A DNA stretch of 64,000 nucleotides, from the NCBI RefSeq assembly GCF_034190915.1, contig NW_026947484.1, positions 212,734,657 through 212,798,656 on the forward strand, written 5' to 3'. Within the stretch, counting starts at the first letter, position 1, and every line of letters begins with the position of its first letter. The notes under the pieces are model-generated. The model saw only the letters and a list, made by a program, of their open reading frames with translations, made no database searches and had not been told where the DNA came from. This DNA is from Cavia porcellus. Lineage: Eukaryota > Chordata > Mammalia > Rodentia > Caviidae. The position numbers were made by a program, and so were the translations under genes. Below are positions 1-10,244 of this stretch, one piece after another.

Positions 1-1555
1 CTTAAAACTTTCAAGGTTGACCATCCAATTGGTTATTAAATGGCTGCTACTGGAAATAAGCATCAGGGACACAGGTCTCAGAGTTGGTAGAGCTGGGACT
101 GTCTGAGCAGGCTTTGTGTACAGGATAATTGGGGTAGAGAGGTTCAGGGGAGTGGAAAGGCCTGGGAACAGGTAAAGCACAGAGATGGGACAGCGGAAGA
201 GGGAGAGTGAGCAGAGTCTTGGAAAGAGGCTGGTGAAGGGGAGGAGTAACGTGCAGCCTACACAAGAAATCCAGGCTTGGTCTTCAGGGAACCCTGACAG
301 CCAAGTTAGGCTGGCGGAACTCTGTCCTCTGGACGGCGAGAGGCCCCAGTATCTCAGTAATGAGGTGACTCAGAAGAGTTGCTGGAAGTGATTCAGATTC
401 TGTCATGATAGGGGTAGAAGACAAAATGGTGTGTCAGAGACATTCCATGTCACCCAGAAGACATGACAGGAGCATGGATTCAGACTGCACAGGTGGGAAT
501 CAGGAGGAAAGAACAGTAGCAAAGGACTTGCACAGGAAGACAAGGCCGGCATTTGGGCTGAGTAGTGATAAACCGGCCAGTCAGCCAGTCTTTGGAAGAA
601 CCTCAAGGCGCCACTACCCCAGGAGTGCTCAGAGTCCCTGGAGGAGAGGGAGGAAGCACATTGCTGACCAGGGTTTCCAGGAGTTGTGCAAGCAGCCTGG
701 CACCCAGGGCAGGGGTGGAGTCAGGGAGAGGGGAGGCTCGTCCTATTCTCTCCAGCAACAATGCTCCCTGAACCAGCCATTCTCTGTGGTTACAAGGGCC
801 TCCTTCCCCACCAGCCCCTGGCCTACAGGAAATCTGTGTCCCGGAAGTCCACAGCTATGAATGCAGTCTGTGCAATAGCAAAGGCAGGCCAGGGACTGCC
901 AATGACAGGCCTCCAGGGGCCTCTCGGGGGACCAAAGCAGCCAAGCACTGCTCACCCTGTCCTTCAGCATACCTTTGTTGAGTATCTATGTTGCCCTCAG
1001 CAGGTGCAAGATGCTGAGGACACAGAGGTGGGTGGAGGATGGTGGGGCTACAAATGGGGTCAGCATGTAGATGCAATGTGGCCAGGAATCTGCTAGTCAA
1101 GCTGTGTGCCAGGTGTTCTAATAAGCAGAGCACGGAGAAAAGTATGTGGTATCCCATGAGATCCCCTGTGCCTGCCAGCCTAGTACCATGACAGAACCAT
1201 GCGTCGTAGACCCAGCCTCAGGACCCAAGTCTAGTAGAATAGGCTGAGAAATAGATTTAGAGAGAGAAACAAGTCAGGATAATGGGATGTCTTGAGCACC
1301 CTAAGGTAGATGTATTTTATCTGGTAGATCAAGGAGCACAGCAGAGCTCAGCCACAGCTGCTGTCTGTTGGTGCTGGCCCTGCAGCTGGACTCTGGGCTA
1401 GGAAGCAGGCCAGCGCCGTACACTCACCCTCTGGCAGAGAGCGACCCCAGGGCTTGCGCCCTCTTCCTCCTCCTGAATTCTCTTCCCCAGGTGCCTGCTG
1501 GCCCCTCTCACCACTGAGCCCTTCCAAGGGCTTCCCCACCCTGCTCCCTGCTCTT
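1..1555. other. Unique, moderately GC-rich DNA, no gene seen
   Basis: No recognisable gene or young repeat. Several overlapping open frames of 60-150 codons occur on both strands (for example 405-860 plus and 855-1157 minus). They overlap each other, show no domain and have no clear splice-site context, which is what chance gives in GC-rich DNA. A faint resemblance to an ancient L2/MIR-type repeat is visible around 965-1130. Confidence 0.5.
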
Positions 1556-1559
1556 TCCT

Positions 1560-1752
1560 GCCTTTCCTAGCACTTATCACCTACTGTGTGATACACTGAC
1601 TTAACTACATGCAGTGGTCATTGTCTGTCCCCCTGCTAGGATGTGAGCTCCAGCTAGGCAAGGACATCTGTATGTTGTTTCCGATTGTACCCACAACACC
1701 TAGAACAGTGCCTAGAAAGTAGTAGATGCCAAATAACTATTTTTGGATGAAT
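1560..1752 (+). repeat. L2 LINE, 3' end
   Basis: The stretch runs through the classic L2 3'-terminal pattern. A 'ctgtcccc...ctaggatgtgagctcc' segment is followed by 'gcaaggacatctgtatg', then 'cacctagaacagtgcctag' and a terminal 'aaataactatttttggatgaa'. Divergence is high, as expected of an element older than the placental radiation. Confidence 0.75.
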
Positions 1753-1755
1753 TCT

Positions 1756-3100
1756 TGAGTGAGTAAGTGAACAAAAAGTAAACACATCCTTGTAGTTCTA
1801 ATGTCCAGGATTCAGCTCTAAGAAATGTATATTCATGTAGGAAATGCTGTCTTGGGGGGATGAAGGGATGAATGGATGGAAAGGAGGGAAGAAGGCAGGA
1901 AGGCAGGCTGGCTCTAACAAGCGAATTCAGCTTGCCTGCAGCTGAATTCATCAGCGAATTCATCCAGGCCTGCTTCGGGTCTCCCTTCTTGCAGCTCAGT
2001 AGGCAATTGACGTGGTCAGGGGGTGAACCTGTCACTCCTCGGCCAGTGTTTCCTGGGGTGGTCCTGCCAGGCTGCCTGGGCCCCGCATCCCGGAAATGCA
2101 GGCCCTGTGAGGCAGGGCTGGCGCAGTCCTCCCAGTGTGACAATGGCTTGCAGGAAAGGCCGCGGAAGCTTGGGTGGGGCTTTCTAGGAAACAGTCCTTG
2201 CAGGCCTTGGTGTGTCTCAGTTGGAGGAGGGCAGAGGTCCTCAGTTCCCACTTGCTGCTGGGCTTGAGTCATTCTGTGCTGTACAAGTCCAAAGATCCCC
2301 TACACGGCCCCCCACACTGAAAAGACTCTAATGTCCTGGTTTCTAGCTTGTCATTTTAGAATTATATAATTTTAATTTTAGCAAAACAAAAAGCTACACA
2401 GATGCCTATGAGAATAGGATTGGGGCATCGCTATAAGGGCACTAACTGGGTGAATGGTAATTTCATGCAAAATAAAATGACAAGAAGCAAATTTGAAAGG
2501 TGAGGATCTCAGCTTGCATTTTAGGTTGTGGAACTACAGAGCTGCCTGGCTGCATCAGTCTTTTCCCTTTTCTATAACTTTAAAGTACTGCAAGATTAAA
2601 AGTAAAATAAACATAAGGAAAAACAGTAAGATTCATATTTTCTTTTCTCTGATCGTAACTTGGAGGTTTGCTGAATGAATGTCCTAAACACCAACCATGG
2701 TACTGCTGTGTCTAACCTAATGCTAGCCCATTGGGAGTTAGCCTTTGAATTCTGGGGGGACACAAACTTTCAGTGTGCCATAGCTGCGAACCGCTTAGGC
2801 ACCAGCTCTCAGGAGTAACATGTCCGCTCCTTTTAAATCTTGTCTGATACTCATGCTATCCTTTTTTTTTTTTTCCCCAGACATCCCCTGGCAGGAAACT
2901 GACTCTATCAGGGAACACAATCACATTCTCTGGGCTGTGCTTCAGCTCTTTTTATATTTGTGGGATGAGTAGTCCTTTCTCTAGGCTAAGTGCCCTGGGT
3001 CCTCCCATACTCTCTTAACCGACAGGTCTGTGCAGTGAGCATGGACATCCCAAGAGCACTCTGAAGTCCCAAGAGATCCTGGAATACCCTTAGCTAGTGA
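1756..3100. other. Unique DNA with purine-rich patch, no gene seen
   Basis: Contains a short GGAA/GGAT/GAAGG purine run at about 1860-1907 and a GC-rich block at 1990-2270. Frames at 1712-2272 (minus) and 1872-2267 (plus) are open over the same bases on opposite strands and show no family features. A T-run lies at about 2862-2875. Nothing here is supported as coding. Confidence 0.45.
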
Positions 3101-3233
3101 AAGGGTCAGACCGCAGCAGCTTGGAGGCAGCAGCATGGTGCTTGCTGGACAGGGTGGGGATGGGCACGGCTTGGGGAGACAGAGTGGTGCCATTGTTCGC
3201 TGCTGCACCTCGGGTTGGGGTCCACGGCCTCGG

Positions 3234-4650
3234 ATGCTGGGGGCCCAGTGTGGCATCATCTCTTCGAAGATCGCACTGGTCTTCCTCAGCCTTATCCTTT
3301 GGGGTGGGGGAGAGTTGGCATTTTGTGCGACGTGGACAGCCCACGTGGACCCCCTTCTTCACGGGTGCACACCCGCTCATCCCTGTTGTAATTACGCCAC
3401 TGTCGGAGCCTTGCTTTTGTCTTCAAACTCAACTGCTACTATGTCACAATCCTGGAAAGCCTCTGTGGACTCAGACAATGAGGCTGACCACAACATTTAG
3501 AACGTGGACAACCGAATTTTAAGGGACTCGATACTGACCCTGCCAGGCTGGCTTTTGGCTGCCCTGTTGTGAACTCATAAATAACACAGACTGGGAAAAC
3601 ACCGAGACTGGGGAAACAAGGAGTGAGTGGTTCAAAGAAACCGAGAACCAGAGTCCCTCTTAGCTGCTGCAGACAGACTGCCGGAAACTCTAAGGGCAGC
3701 CTGGCCCACTCCTCCCACCAAGGCTACTCGGAGCATTGCACAGCTCAGGCTGTGAAGGATCTGTAGATAGTAGCACAGGTCATCACGGTGGCCCTGGTCT
3801 TTGCAGTCACTCAGTTGCTGGGCATGCTGTGCCCTTCCACTGTGCTGGGCTAGCGGAGTAGGAACGCAGCCCATGACTTCCTCACCAGAGGCATCTAAGC
3901 CGAGCAGAGCCTGGGTCAGGGTCCTGTGTGACTTGTAGGTGGACTGAGCAGGCCTGGTGCGCTGGCTTCCAAGTTCCCTGGGGTTGAAGCACACCAGTAC
4001 TCGTGTCTGGTGGAGCCACTTCCCGCCCACGGCTTCCCCTCCTCCCCCCATTCCAGCTGACTCTCCACCCCTATAGGCTTTAAGTTTGGTGGTCAGGGTT
4101 CTCATTTCAGAGCCATCTGCAAATTGTATAGCTTGTAAGGTGGCTGGGAACCTGCTTCTGTCACCTCCAAGTAGTGACAAGACTTTGCAGCGGGATTTCT
4201 GGGTCCTTTCTGTCTTCACAATGGAGAAGGCCACAGTGTGGGCTGTGGAGATGTGGCAGAGCCAGCTTTCTGGTAAAATGAACACCAGCCGGTGCCTCTC
4301 ACTGGTGTCCTTATAGAATACATATTGTCCAGTGAGACAGCAACTTTACAGAACAGCTGAGATAAATTTTGGCTCACACAGTGTGTATCTTCATCTGTCT
4401 TCAAAATCAGACTGGTCTCTGAAACTAGTGGTCTTTAATCAAAGTTGGCTTTAGGACAGGTATAATGTATACACTACTGTTTTAAAACAATGAATGTTTG
4501 TGTACAACTGAGCCCAATGTCATAAGTTTTATGCTCGCTAGAGATAATGTACTCATATAGACTAGCAGAAGAGTATGTAGATGTGATCTCTATCATAAAT
4601 AGAGAAACCCAATTCAATAAACTCTGTATCAGCCCTAAATTAAAAAAAAA
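3234..4650 (+). pseudogene. TSPAN3: Processed pseudogene of tetraspanin-3
   Basis: The parent gene encodes a four-pass membrane protein of the tetraspanin family. Starting near the ATG at 3234, conceptual translation gives 'QCGIISSKIALVFLSLILWG' (about 3247-3306). This is the TSPAN3 N-terminus and first membrane segment with a few substitutions. After a short deletion and a frameshift, 3366-3475 corresponds to the second membrane segment region ('HPLIPVV', then 'GALLL' in the other frame). Further deletions follow, then DNA matching the large extracellular loop at 3585-3710, including a run around 'ttagctgctgcaga' that specifies the conserved CC-containing part. The last membrane segment follows at about 3800-3840. 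The match continues through the 3' UTR without introns, including 'gtggtctttaatcaaagttg' near 4428. It ends with AATAAA at 4616-4621 and an A-run at 4642-4650 grading into A/G-rich sequence. Absence of introns plus a poly(A) tail indicates an L1-mediated retrocopy. Multiple frameshifts, in-frame stops and loss of the initiator context make it non-functional. A 5' UTR part may extend upstream to about 3110, but I cannot fix that edge or see a clear target-site duplication. Confidence 0.9.
4616..4650 (+). promoter_or_regulatory. Fossil poly(A) signal and tail of TSPAN3 retrocopy
   Basis: AATAAA at 4616-4621 is followed 20 bases later by nine A's. A degenerate A/G-rich extension continues to about 4680. 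This marks the 3' end of the retrotransposed mRNA and has no expected present function. Confidence 0.85.
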
Positions 4651-4689
4651 GAATGAAAGAAAAGAAAAAAGAAAGAAAATAACTCTGAT

Positions 4690-5635
4690 ATAGGAATTGG
4701 TTAGATTTGCTTGGCAGGGAAGTTCTATAAAGATTGGGAAATGATCAATTCATAGAAGCAACAGCTTTGAGTTAACCAGGTTAATTAAACTATATCACCC
4801 TGAGTTATGTATTTCTTGATTAGCTGCATCAGGAGTTGGTTGACAATAGAGTGGCTTCTGAGAATTGTTTAATTTGTAGCTCATGTTGGGCCCAGAAATT
4901 GCAGGACTTTTAAAAATAGGAGTATTTATATTTACCACTTCATGAAAGTCATCAAGTATTAATTCCTCAGGTAATGGAAAACTAAGAATCCTCCCCAGTT
5001 GGCTCAGGAAGGGCACACACTGAAAGTTTAGCCTGATCTAAAACCCTTAAGACACATGTTGGCCCTGTCTGGAGCCATGTCAGCGCTGGCCGCAGAACTC
5101 TGCTTCAGCAAACATTTGCTTGGAATGGGAGGTATTGGCCAATATTCTTGACCTCCAGAGAGCTGGGCGGAGGGAGGGTTTAATCACAAAGGAAGAATGG
5201 GTGCTGGGTTGTTCCGACTTTGTTCCTAAGACACTGCTTCATCCTTGCTGCCTCACCCAGAGCCAGCCCAGCTCCCTGTGGTTCCTGCTCGACTCAGATC
5301 TTTCCTTCAGGAGGCTGTGGGCATAGCGAGTAAGGGCCTGTGGCTGGAGCTGTGGGTTTTATCTGTGCTGCCTGCTGACTCATTTTGGCCCTGGGTAATT
5401 ACATGGAGCTGTACACAGTATCTAATTCCTCTCTGCAATTCCCAGGACCCAGCTCTGGGCTTGGTATATCATGAGGCCCTAGGGAGATAAAGAGGCCAGG
5501 ATAGCCACTGTGTAAAATGGAGTTCCAGGTCCCAGTACTCAACTTGCCATACACCTCTGGGCTATAAGGCAGATCTTAAAAATACCTCTTTGGTTTCTTT
5601 CTGGGACTGTTTGGACTGGAGGAAGTCAATATTTA
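4690..5635. other. Unique DNA, no gene seen
   Basis: AT-rich to about 5030, then a more GC-rich block (5060-5480). No repeat family or exon is recognised. The 5060-5480 block holds no long or repeated structure; it could be a regulatory element, but nothing in the sequence itself proves that. Confidence 0.4.
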
Positions 5636-5640
5636 ATACA

Positions 5641-5745
5641 GCGGTACTTCAGTCCACGAGCACTTTTGTTTGCAAACAATTTAGTTCGCAAACAGAAGCG
5701 TTTGGTAGAAGTAGCTTTTTGGTTTGAAACCTCTGCATTAGGTGA
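5641..5745 (+). mobile_element. Possible end of a Tc1/mariner (Tigger-like) DNA transposon
   Basis: Begins 'tacagcggtacttcagtcc', followed by repeated '(t)tcgcaaac/ttgcaaac' words. This style of terminal inverted repeat is seen in Tigger-type elements that start CAG after a TA target. I could not find the matching opposite end nearby, so it may be a fragment, and the family name is tentative. Confidence 0.4.
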
Positions 5746-6294
5746 CAAAACTGCAGTCCATCATTCCCACACAAACACAAATATGGCTACCTTCTCCAAA
5801 ACCGTAGAGCAAATTAAGCTTGTGTACTGAGGCACTAGCATGTTCATGTTTCTCGATCTGAGTTCTGACATACGAACCCAGCAGACAGGGTAAAAATGTT
5901 AGCTGTATTATGGACAGAGTACTGAAGGCCAAGAAGTTCCTACTGGGGTTCCAGCCACAGGCCTCCTTGTTAAGGTAATCCAGCTGAGAGGGTGGGCTGC
6001 CTACCATCAGGTACACCTGACAGTACCCTCTACCCTCAGTCCCAACCCTGCCATCCACCATCTTCCCTGGTTCCCCTCTGTGGGAAGGGTAACAAGGGAG
6101 AGGGCACAGAGGAGGCCTCCTTAGGACCAAAAAAGAAAAAACAGAAGTCCACATTCCCATCTTTATAATTTATTTCTGAGGACAGAAGATTAAGTGGTGG
6201 GGTGGAGGATTTGGGTTAAATTTGGGCTGAAGAAGGAGGAAAGCAGCCACTGGGGCCAGACCTGTAAGTCCCTCTAGCAGGCAAGGGGAAGCAT

Positions 6295-6375
6295 TCAGTT
6301 TAATTCAGCAAAACTTTTTCAGCATCCTCTTTGTGACAGGCACTGTGCTGGTCCAGGAATATAAGAAATGAAAGA
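6295..6375. repeat. Ancient mammalian LINE-type fragment (L2-like)
   Basis: 'ttcagcaaaactttttcagc' and 'tgtgacaggcactgtgctgg' followed by 'aggaatataagaaatgaaag' match the widespread 'tgccaggcactgt...ggg(g)atacagcagtgaa' mammalian repeat pattern. It is short and diverged. Confidence 0.5.
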
Positions 6376-6511
6376 TCCCTGCCTTTTTGCTTTCTTGATT
6401 ATAGCCAACTCCTATTTTGCTGCCTAGAACTGAAGAATCAGGAAGTGCAGAAAGGAGGGAGAAGTGTTTCTTCAAGCGATGGTTTTAAAGATGATCAGAC
6501 ACAATGTGGGG

Positions 6512-6512
<1 letters not shown>

Positions 6513-6565
<53 letters not shown>
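6513..6565. repeat. (GA)n microsatellite
   Basis: About 26 uninterrupted GA dinucleotides, preceded by a run of G's. The Glu-Arg run in a frame across it is an artefact of the repeat. Confidence 0.97.
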
Positions 6566-6571
<6 letters not shown>

Positions 6572-7001
6572 GGATGTATCACCATCAATGACAACAACAC
6601 AGCTTAAATATCACTTTGTCCCCAGATACAGCACTGTGCTGCTAGATCACATTTTAAAATTGCAATTTAAAATTTCACTGTGTATGGTTATAGTAACAAT
6701 CCTCAAAGGGAGAAACAATGACCCTAGGCATGTCCCAACTCAGCCAGGGTAGTTTTCCCAGCACCTCTATACCCAAAGTGACTGCTTTCTGCAGGATTTG
6801 GGGAGACACTGGCACCTTGCTGATGCATGTTCTCACTGGCATTCCAGGATGATGTGCACCTGGAGTTCTTATAGAAGTTGTGGGTGATCTAAGATCAGGC
6901 TCCAAAGAAGCCAAGCTTATGTGTAGCACCATTCCATAGAAAAGGCCTTTAAACTAAACAGCAAACAGAGTTTGGAGAAATACCTCAATTCCTCCCCTTC
7001 C

Positions 7002-7077
7002 TTTTTTTGATACCAGGGATCAAACTCATGACCTTGTGCATGCAAGGCAGGCACTTGTGCTGCTGAGTCCCAGCCCT
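7002..7077 (-). mobile_element. ID-type SINE (older copy)
   Basis: On the minus strand it reads 'agggctgggactcagcagca' followed by 'gcctgccttgcatgc' and a B-box-like 'gagtttgatccctggta', then an A-rich tail. It is the same tRNA-derived family as the young copies at 15000-15143 and 61469-61561, but with several changes including damage in the A box. Confidence 0.8.
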
Positions 7078-7079
7078 AA

Positions 7080-8830
7080 AATTTCTCAATTTCTTAGTGT
7101 TCTCCTCATACGTGTTAAACTCATCTTCCCTTTAGGGCAACATAGGCCTGGGCTCTAGAGAAGGCACTGACCTTTCTCTGGGGGCTTTCTCAGTCACCAC
7201 AGTGTAACTCCAGACCTTCCAGGTTGTGACAAATGGCTCCAGGCCACTACCACTGCTCGGCACCCTGGCAAACCAAGGTGCTGGCTTCTGTCCCCAGAAC
7301 ATGATTATGCCCAGCCTGGCAAAGTCATTATTCTTCCCAGCACTTACATGCCATTTAAGGTTGGCTCTGATTTAATAAGACATTAATGTTGAATAACAAC
7401 TAAGGATTAACTTCAACAAATAAAGAAACCTGAGCTGGGACACTCCTTATGCTGAATTGATTTGTTTCATTCAGGGCCCTAGGCTGTTCTTGCAAGGGGT
7501 GGGTTCTGCAAGGCCAGCAGTAGGTAAAAAGACTCATTCTGCACAAGATGACTTTAAGGGGAAGTATGAAGAGGAAAGAGGTTGTTTATAAAGCAAGATG
7601 GGTACCAGCAACTTTCATCTGCCCAGGGATTTGTGCAGAGCAATGTGTTTGCCAACACAGGGAAATGAAGCCTAGGGAGAAATCTGTCCTCTCTAGGTCT
7701 GTTTCCTCTTCTGGTCTTGAGGCAGGAAAATACTTCTCTAGGGAGGATGTCCTCTAAATGAAATGAGAACCTTTAGCTGTGCTGTTAATGCCAGTGAGTA
7801 ACAAATATCAGTCTTCTGCTGTACTTGGAATTGTGCTTAGCACTTAGAAGCCACTTAGCCAAAACAAGTATTTGTTGAAAAAAATGAATTAATCTATTTC
7901 CTCCCTGTCAGAAATCCCCCATCCCCAAAGGGAAGCAAGTCTTTGGTGACTCACAAACATTCCAATTGTTGTATACAGGACTCTCTATTTCATATTGTCT
8001 ATAGTTCTAGGAATTTGCTGAGAAACAGTACGGTTTTGCTTTTTGAAGGAACAGTGGTTCTGAAAAATTGGGAGCACATCAGATTTTTAGAAAAACAGTT
8101 TAGTAATTTAAACGCACAATGAGAACTGGCTATTTTAAGAATGAAGTGACTCTGTATGGAGAAGGAATAATTTGTGAAACTTGTGTTAAGGCAAAACCCA
8201 GATAAACCTCAGAAATTATGGAGTCATGTGAATACATGCGTACTGCCCACTTCCACATCTTTATCTGTTGCTAAAGGACCAATCTTAAATAAAGATTACA
8301 TTATTTTAAAAGAAAATTCACTAGCGTTGCTTTTAAGCATGCACATGACTTACAGGGATTTTCATCATCCAGTATTGCAGATGCTGGTTCCCAGTAGGGG
8401 CAGAGGGGAAAACAGGCCGGGAATCACTCACCACCCGTTGCTGATTAGCTGCTGGGAAGCCAGTGAGTCACAGGGGCCCCTGTAGGCAGCCCGCATATGC
8501 ACCTCATCAAGGACCACAAGACTGTTCCCAGGAGCAGGGCAGGCCCTCATGGCAGCCTGGGGTATGCAAAAGGGAGAGGAGAAGCACGAACTCTCAGGCG
8601 AGCAACTAAGACCTCTTCACTCAGAATAAAGTCTCCTAAGTGGGTATTGAGGCCTTACCTTCAGGAGGCAGAGAGTTCTCAGAGTGGGGCAGAGTGCGGA
8701 GGATGGGAAGGGAGTAGTGTGGGTAACCTCTCCAGACCCTACTAAACTTATTCGGGAGGGAGACTGGGATGCAGGAGTGCAATGGGCTTCATCACCAACA
8801 GTTATTGCATAGGGATCACAGCCCTGCCTC
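7080..8830. other. Unique and ancient-repeat DNA, no gene seen
   Basis: No coding exon recognised. A short L2/MIR-like 3' end may lie at 7800-7880 ('gtgcttagcacttagaagcc' then 'aagtatttgttgaa'). Frames at 8174-8485 and 8497-8745 (plus) have no recognisable domain. Confidence 0.4.
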
Positions 8831-8834
8831 TGTG

Positions 8835-9150
8835 TCTATGGGAAGTTAGCCCAGGACCCTTGAAGATACTGAAATCCAAGAATGCTCTGAATGCTGTAAT
8901 ATTGGCATATGACCCGCTCACTTCCTTTCTTCCATATATTTTAAATCATCTCTAGATGCTAATACAATGTAAGTGCTATGTAAATAGCTGATAGGCTGTA
9001 GTGTATTGTTTATGAAATACTGATAGCAAAAGCAGTTTGTATATAGTCAGTATAGGCACAGTTTTTTTTCCCAAATATTTTTGATCCATGTTTGACTGAA
9101 TCCATGGAGGCAGACCCAGCACTGTAATTTGTCCCCTATGTAATGCTTGG
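8835..9150. mobile_element. MER2/Tigger-like DNA transposon relic
   Basis: The interior reads 'atattttaaatcatctctag', then 'tacaatgtaagtgctatgta' and 'gtgtattgtttatgaaatac'. It ends near 'tttgatccatgtttgactga', 'atccatggaggcagaccc'. This order matches the remembered MER2-type Tigger MITE, in which a 'ccacggattcaacc' end precedes the AT-rich middle. Non-autonomous, with no transposase coding. Confidence 0.65.
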
Positions 9151-9854
9151 CTATGTGACAAGCTTTAGCCAGTGCAATGCATATCAAAGGCTATGAGCAG
9201 CACCTACGGTCACCGCAATGTTCTAAAAAGTGGATGCATTGCATTGTCCTTGATCCAGCATGGATTGCACTAAGAAGAATCCCTGGTTGACTGGGATACA
9301 CATATACAGTGAGAAATAAACCTCTGGGGTTTTAAACCTCTGAAACATAAGGATCATTTCATTATCGTGATGTAACTTTGTACAGCTGAGCTAAGCAGAA
9401 ATCCTGGAGGAAGACCCCACAGAGGCAAGGAGCACAGAGAATCAAGGCTGAGTCCGCTCAGGGAGATGGGGAAAGAGGAGACAGACAGGGGCATGTATCT
9501 CCCACATTGCCCCCAGCCTGCAGTTACCATGTCTCAGAGATCTGAGGAAAGGCTTGTTTGGTCTCTGAGAAATGGAGATAAGCTTCAGTGAAACCTCAGT
9601 AATAGTTTCCCTCAAATGAACAAAAACAGAAAGTTTTCCTTTTAGCATTCTGACCTTTCTAGTCTTGTGGTGATCACTATCTATGAACTCAGTGTGACCT
9701 GATACTCAGCCTGGTGACTGCCTCCCAGAACAGGTGAATCCCATACCCAGATTCCTTGAAGACTGGTTTGGAAGAAAGATCCAGCCTCTAAGAACTCTGC
9801 ACAAATGAAATAATACAGAACCAAATGATAAGCTCTGCAGGCCTTTTCTGTAAG

Positions 9855-10235
9855 TGTAGTAAAATATACACAGTATACAAATGACCAGTAAATGCATGAA
9901 AAAAATGTTCAACAGCTCTGATGATTAGAGAAATGCAAAGTAAAACAATACTGAGATTCCATCTTACTCCAGAAAAAAGTGGTTCAGGAAAATCAAGAAA
10001 TTAAACAAATGCTGGCAAGGCTGCAGGAAAAAAGGAACACTTTTACATTGTTGGTGGGAAGGTGGACAGTACAACCACTGTAGAAATCAGTACGGAGATT
10101 TCTCAGAAAGCTAAAATTAGAAATTCCGCTCTATCCAGCTATTCCCCTTCTAGGCATCTTCCCAAAAGAATTAAAGACATCATATTACAGCGATAGTTGC
10201 ATACCCATGATTATAGCAGCACAATTCGTACAGTT
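9855..10235 (+). mobile_element. L1 LINE fragment, 3' part of ORF2
   Basis: The DNA follows the C-terminal ORF2 pattern: 'ttagagaaatgcaaagtaaa', 'attccatcttactccag', 'ttacattgttggtgggaagg', 'ccagctattccccttctagg' and 'acccatgattatagcagcac'. Stops and indels throughout make it a dead 5'-truncated copy. Confidence 0.85.
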
Positions 10236-10244
10236 ACATGCTTG

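Noticed and set aside
1712..2272. 186-codon minus-strand frame with an opposite 131-codon plus-strand frame
   Set aside because: Both strands are open over the same GC-rich bases, part of it overlaps an L2 end, and neither product has any family features.
3632..4285. 217-codon open frame on the minus strand
   Set aside because: It is the longest frame in the window, but it is antisense to the TSPAN3 retrocopy and has no domain. The plus-strand match to TSPAN3 explains the sequence.
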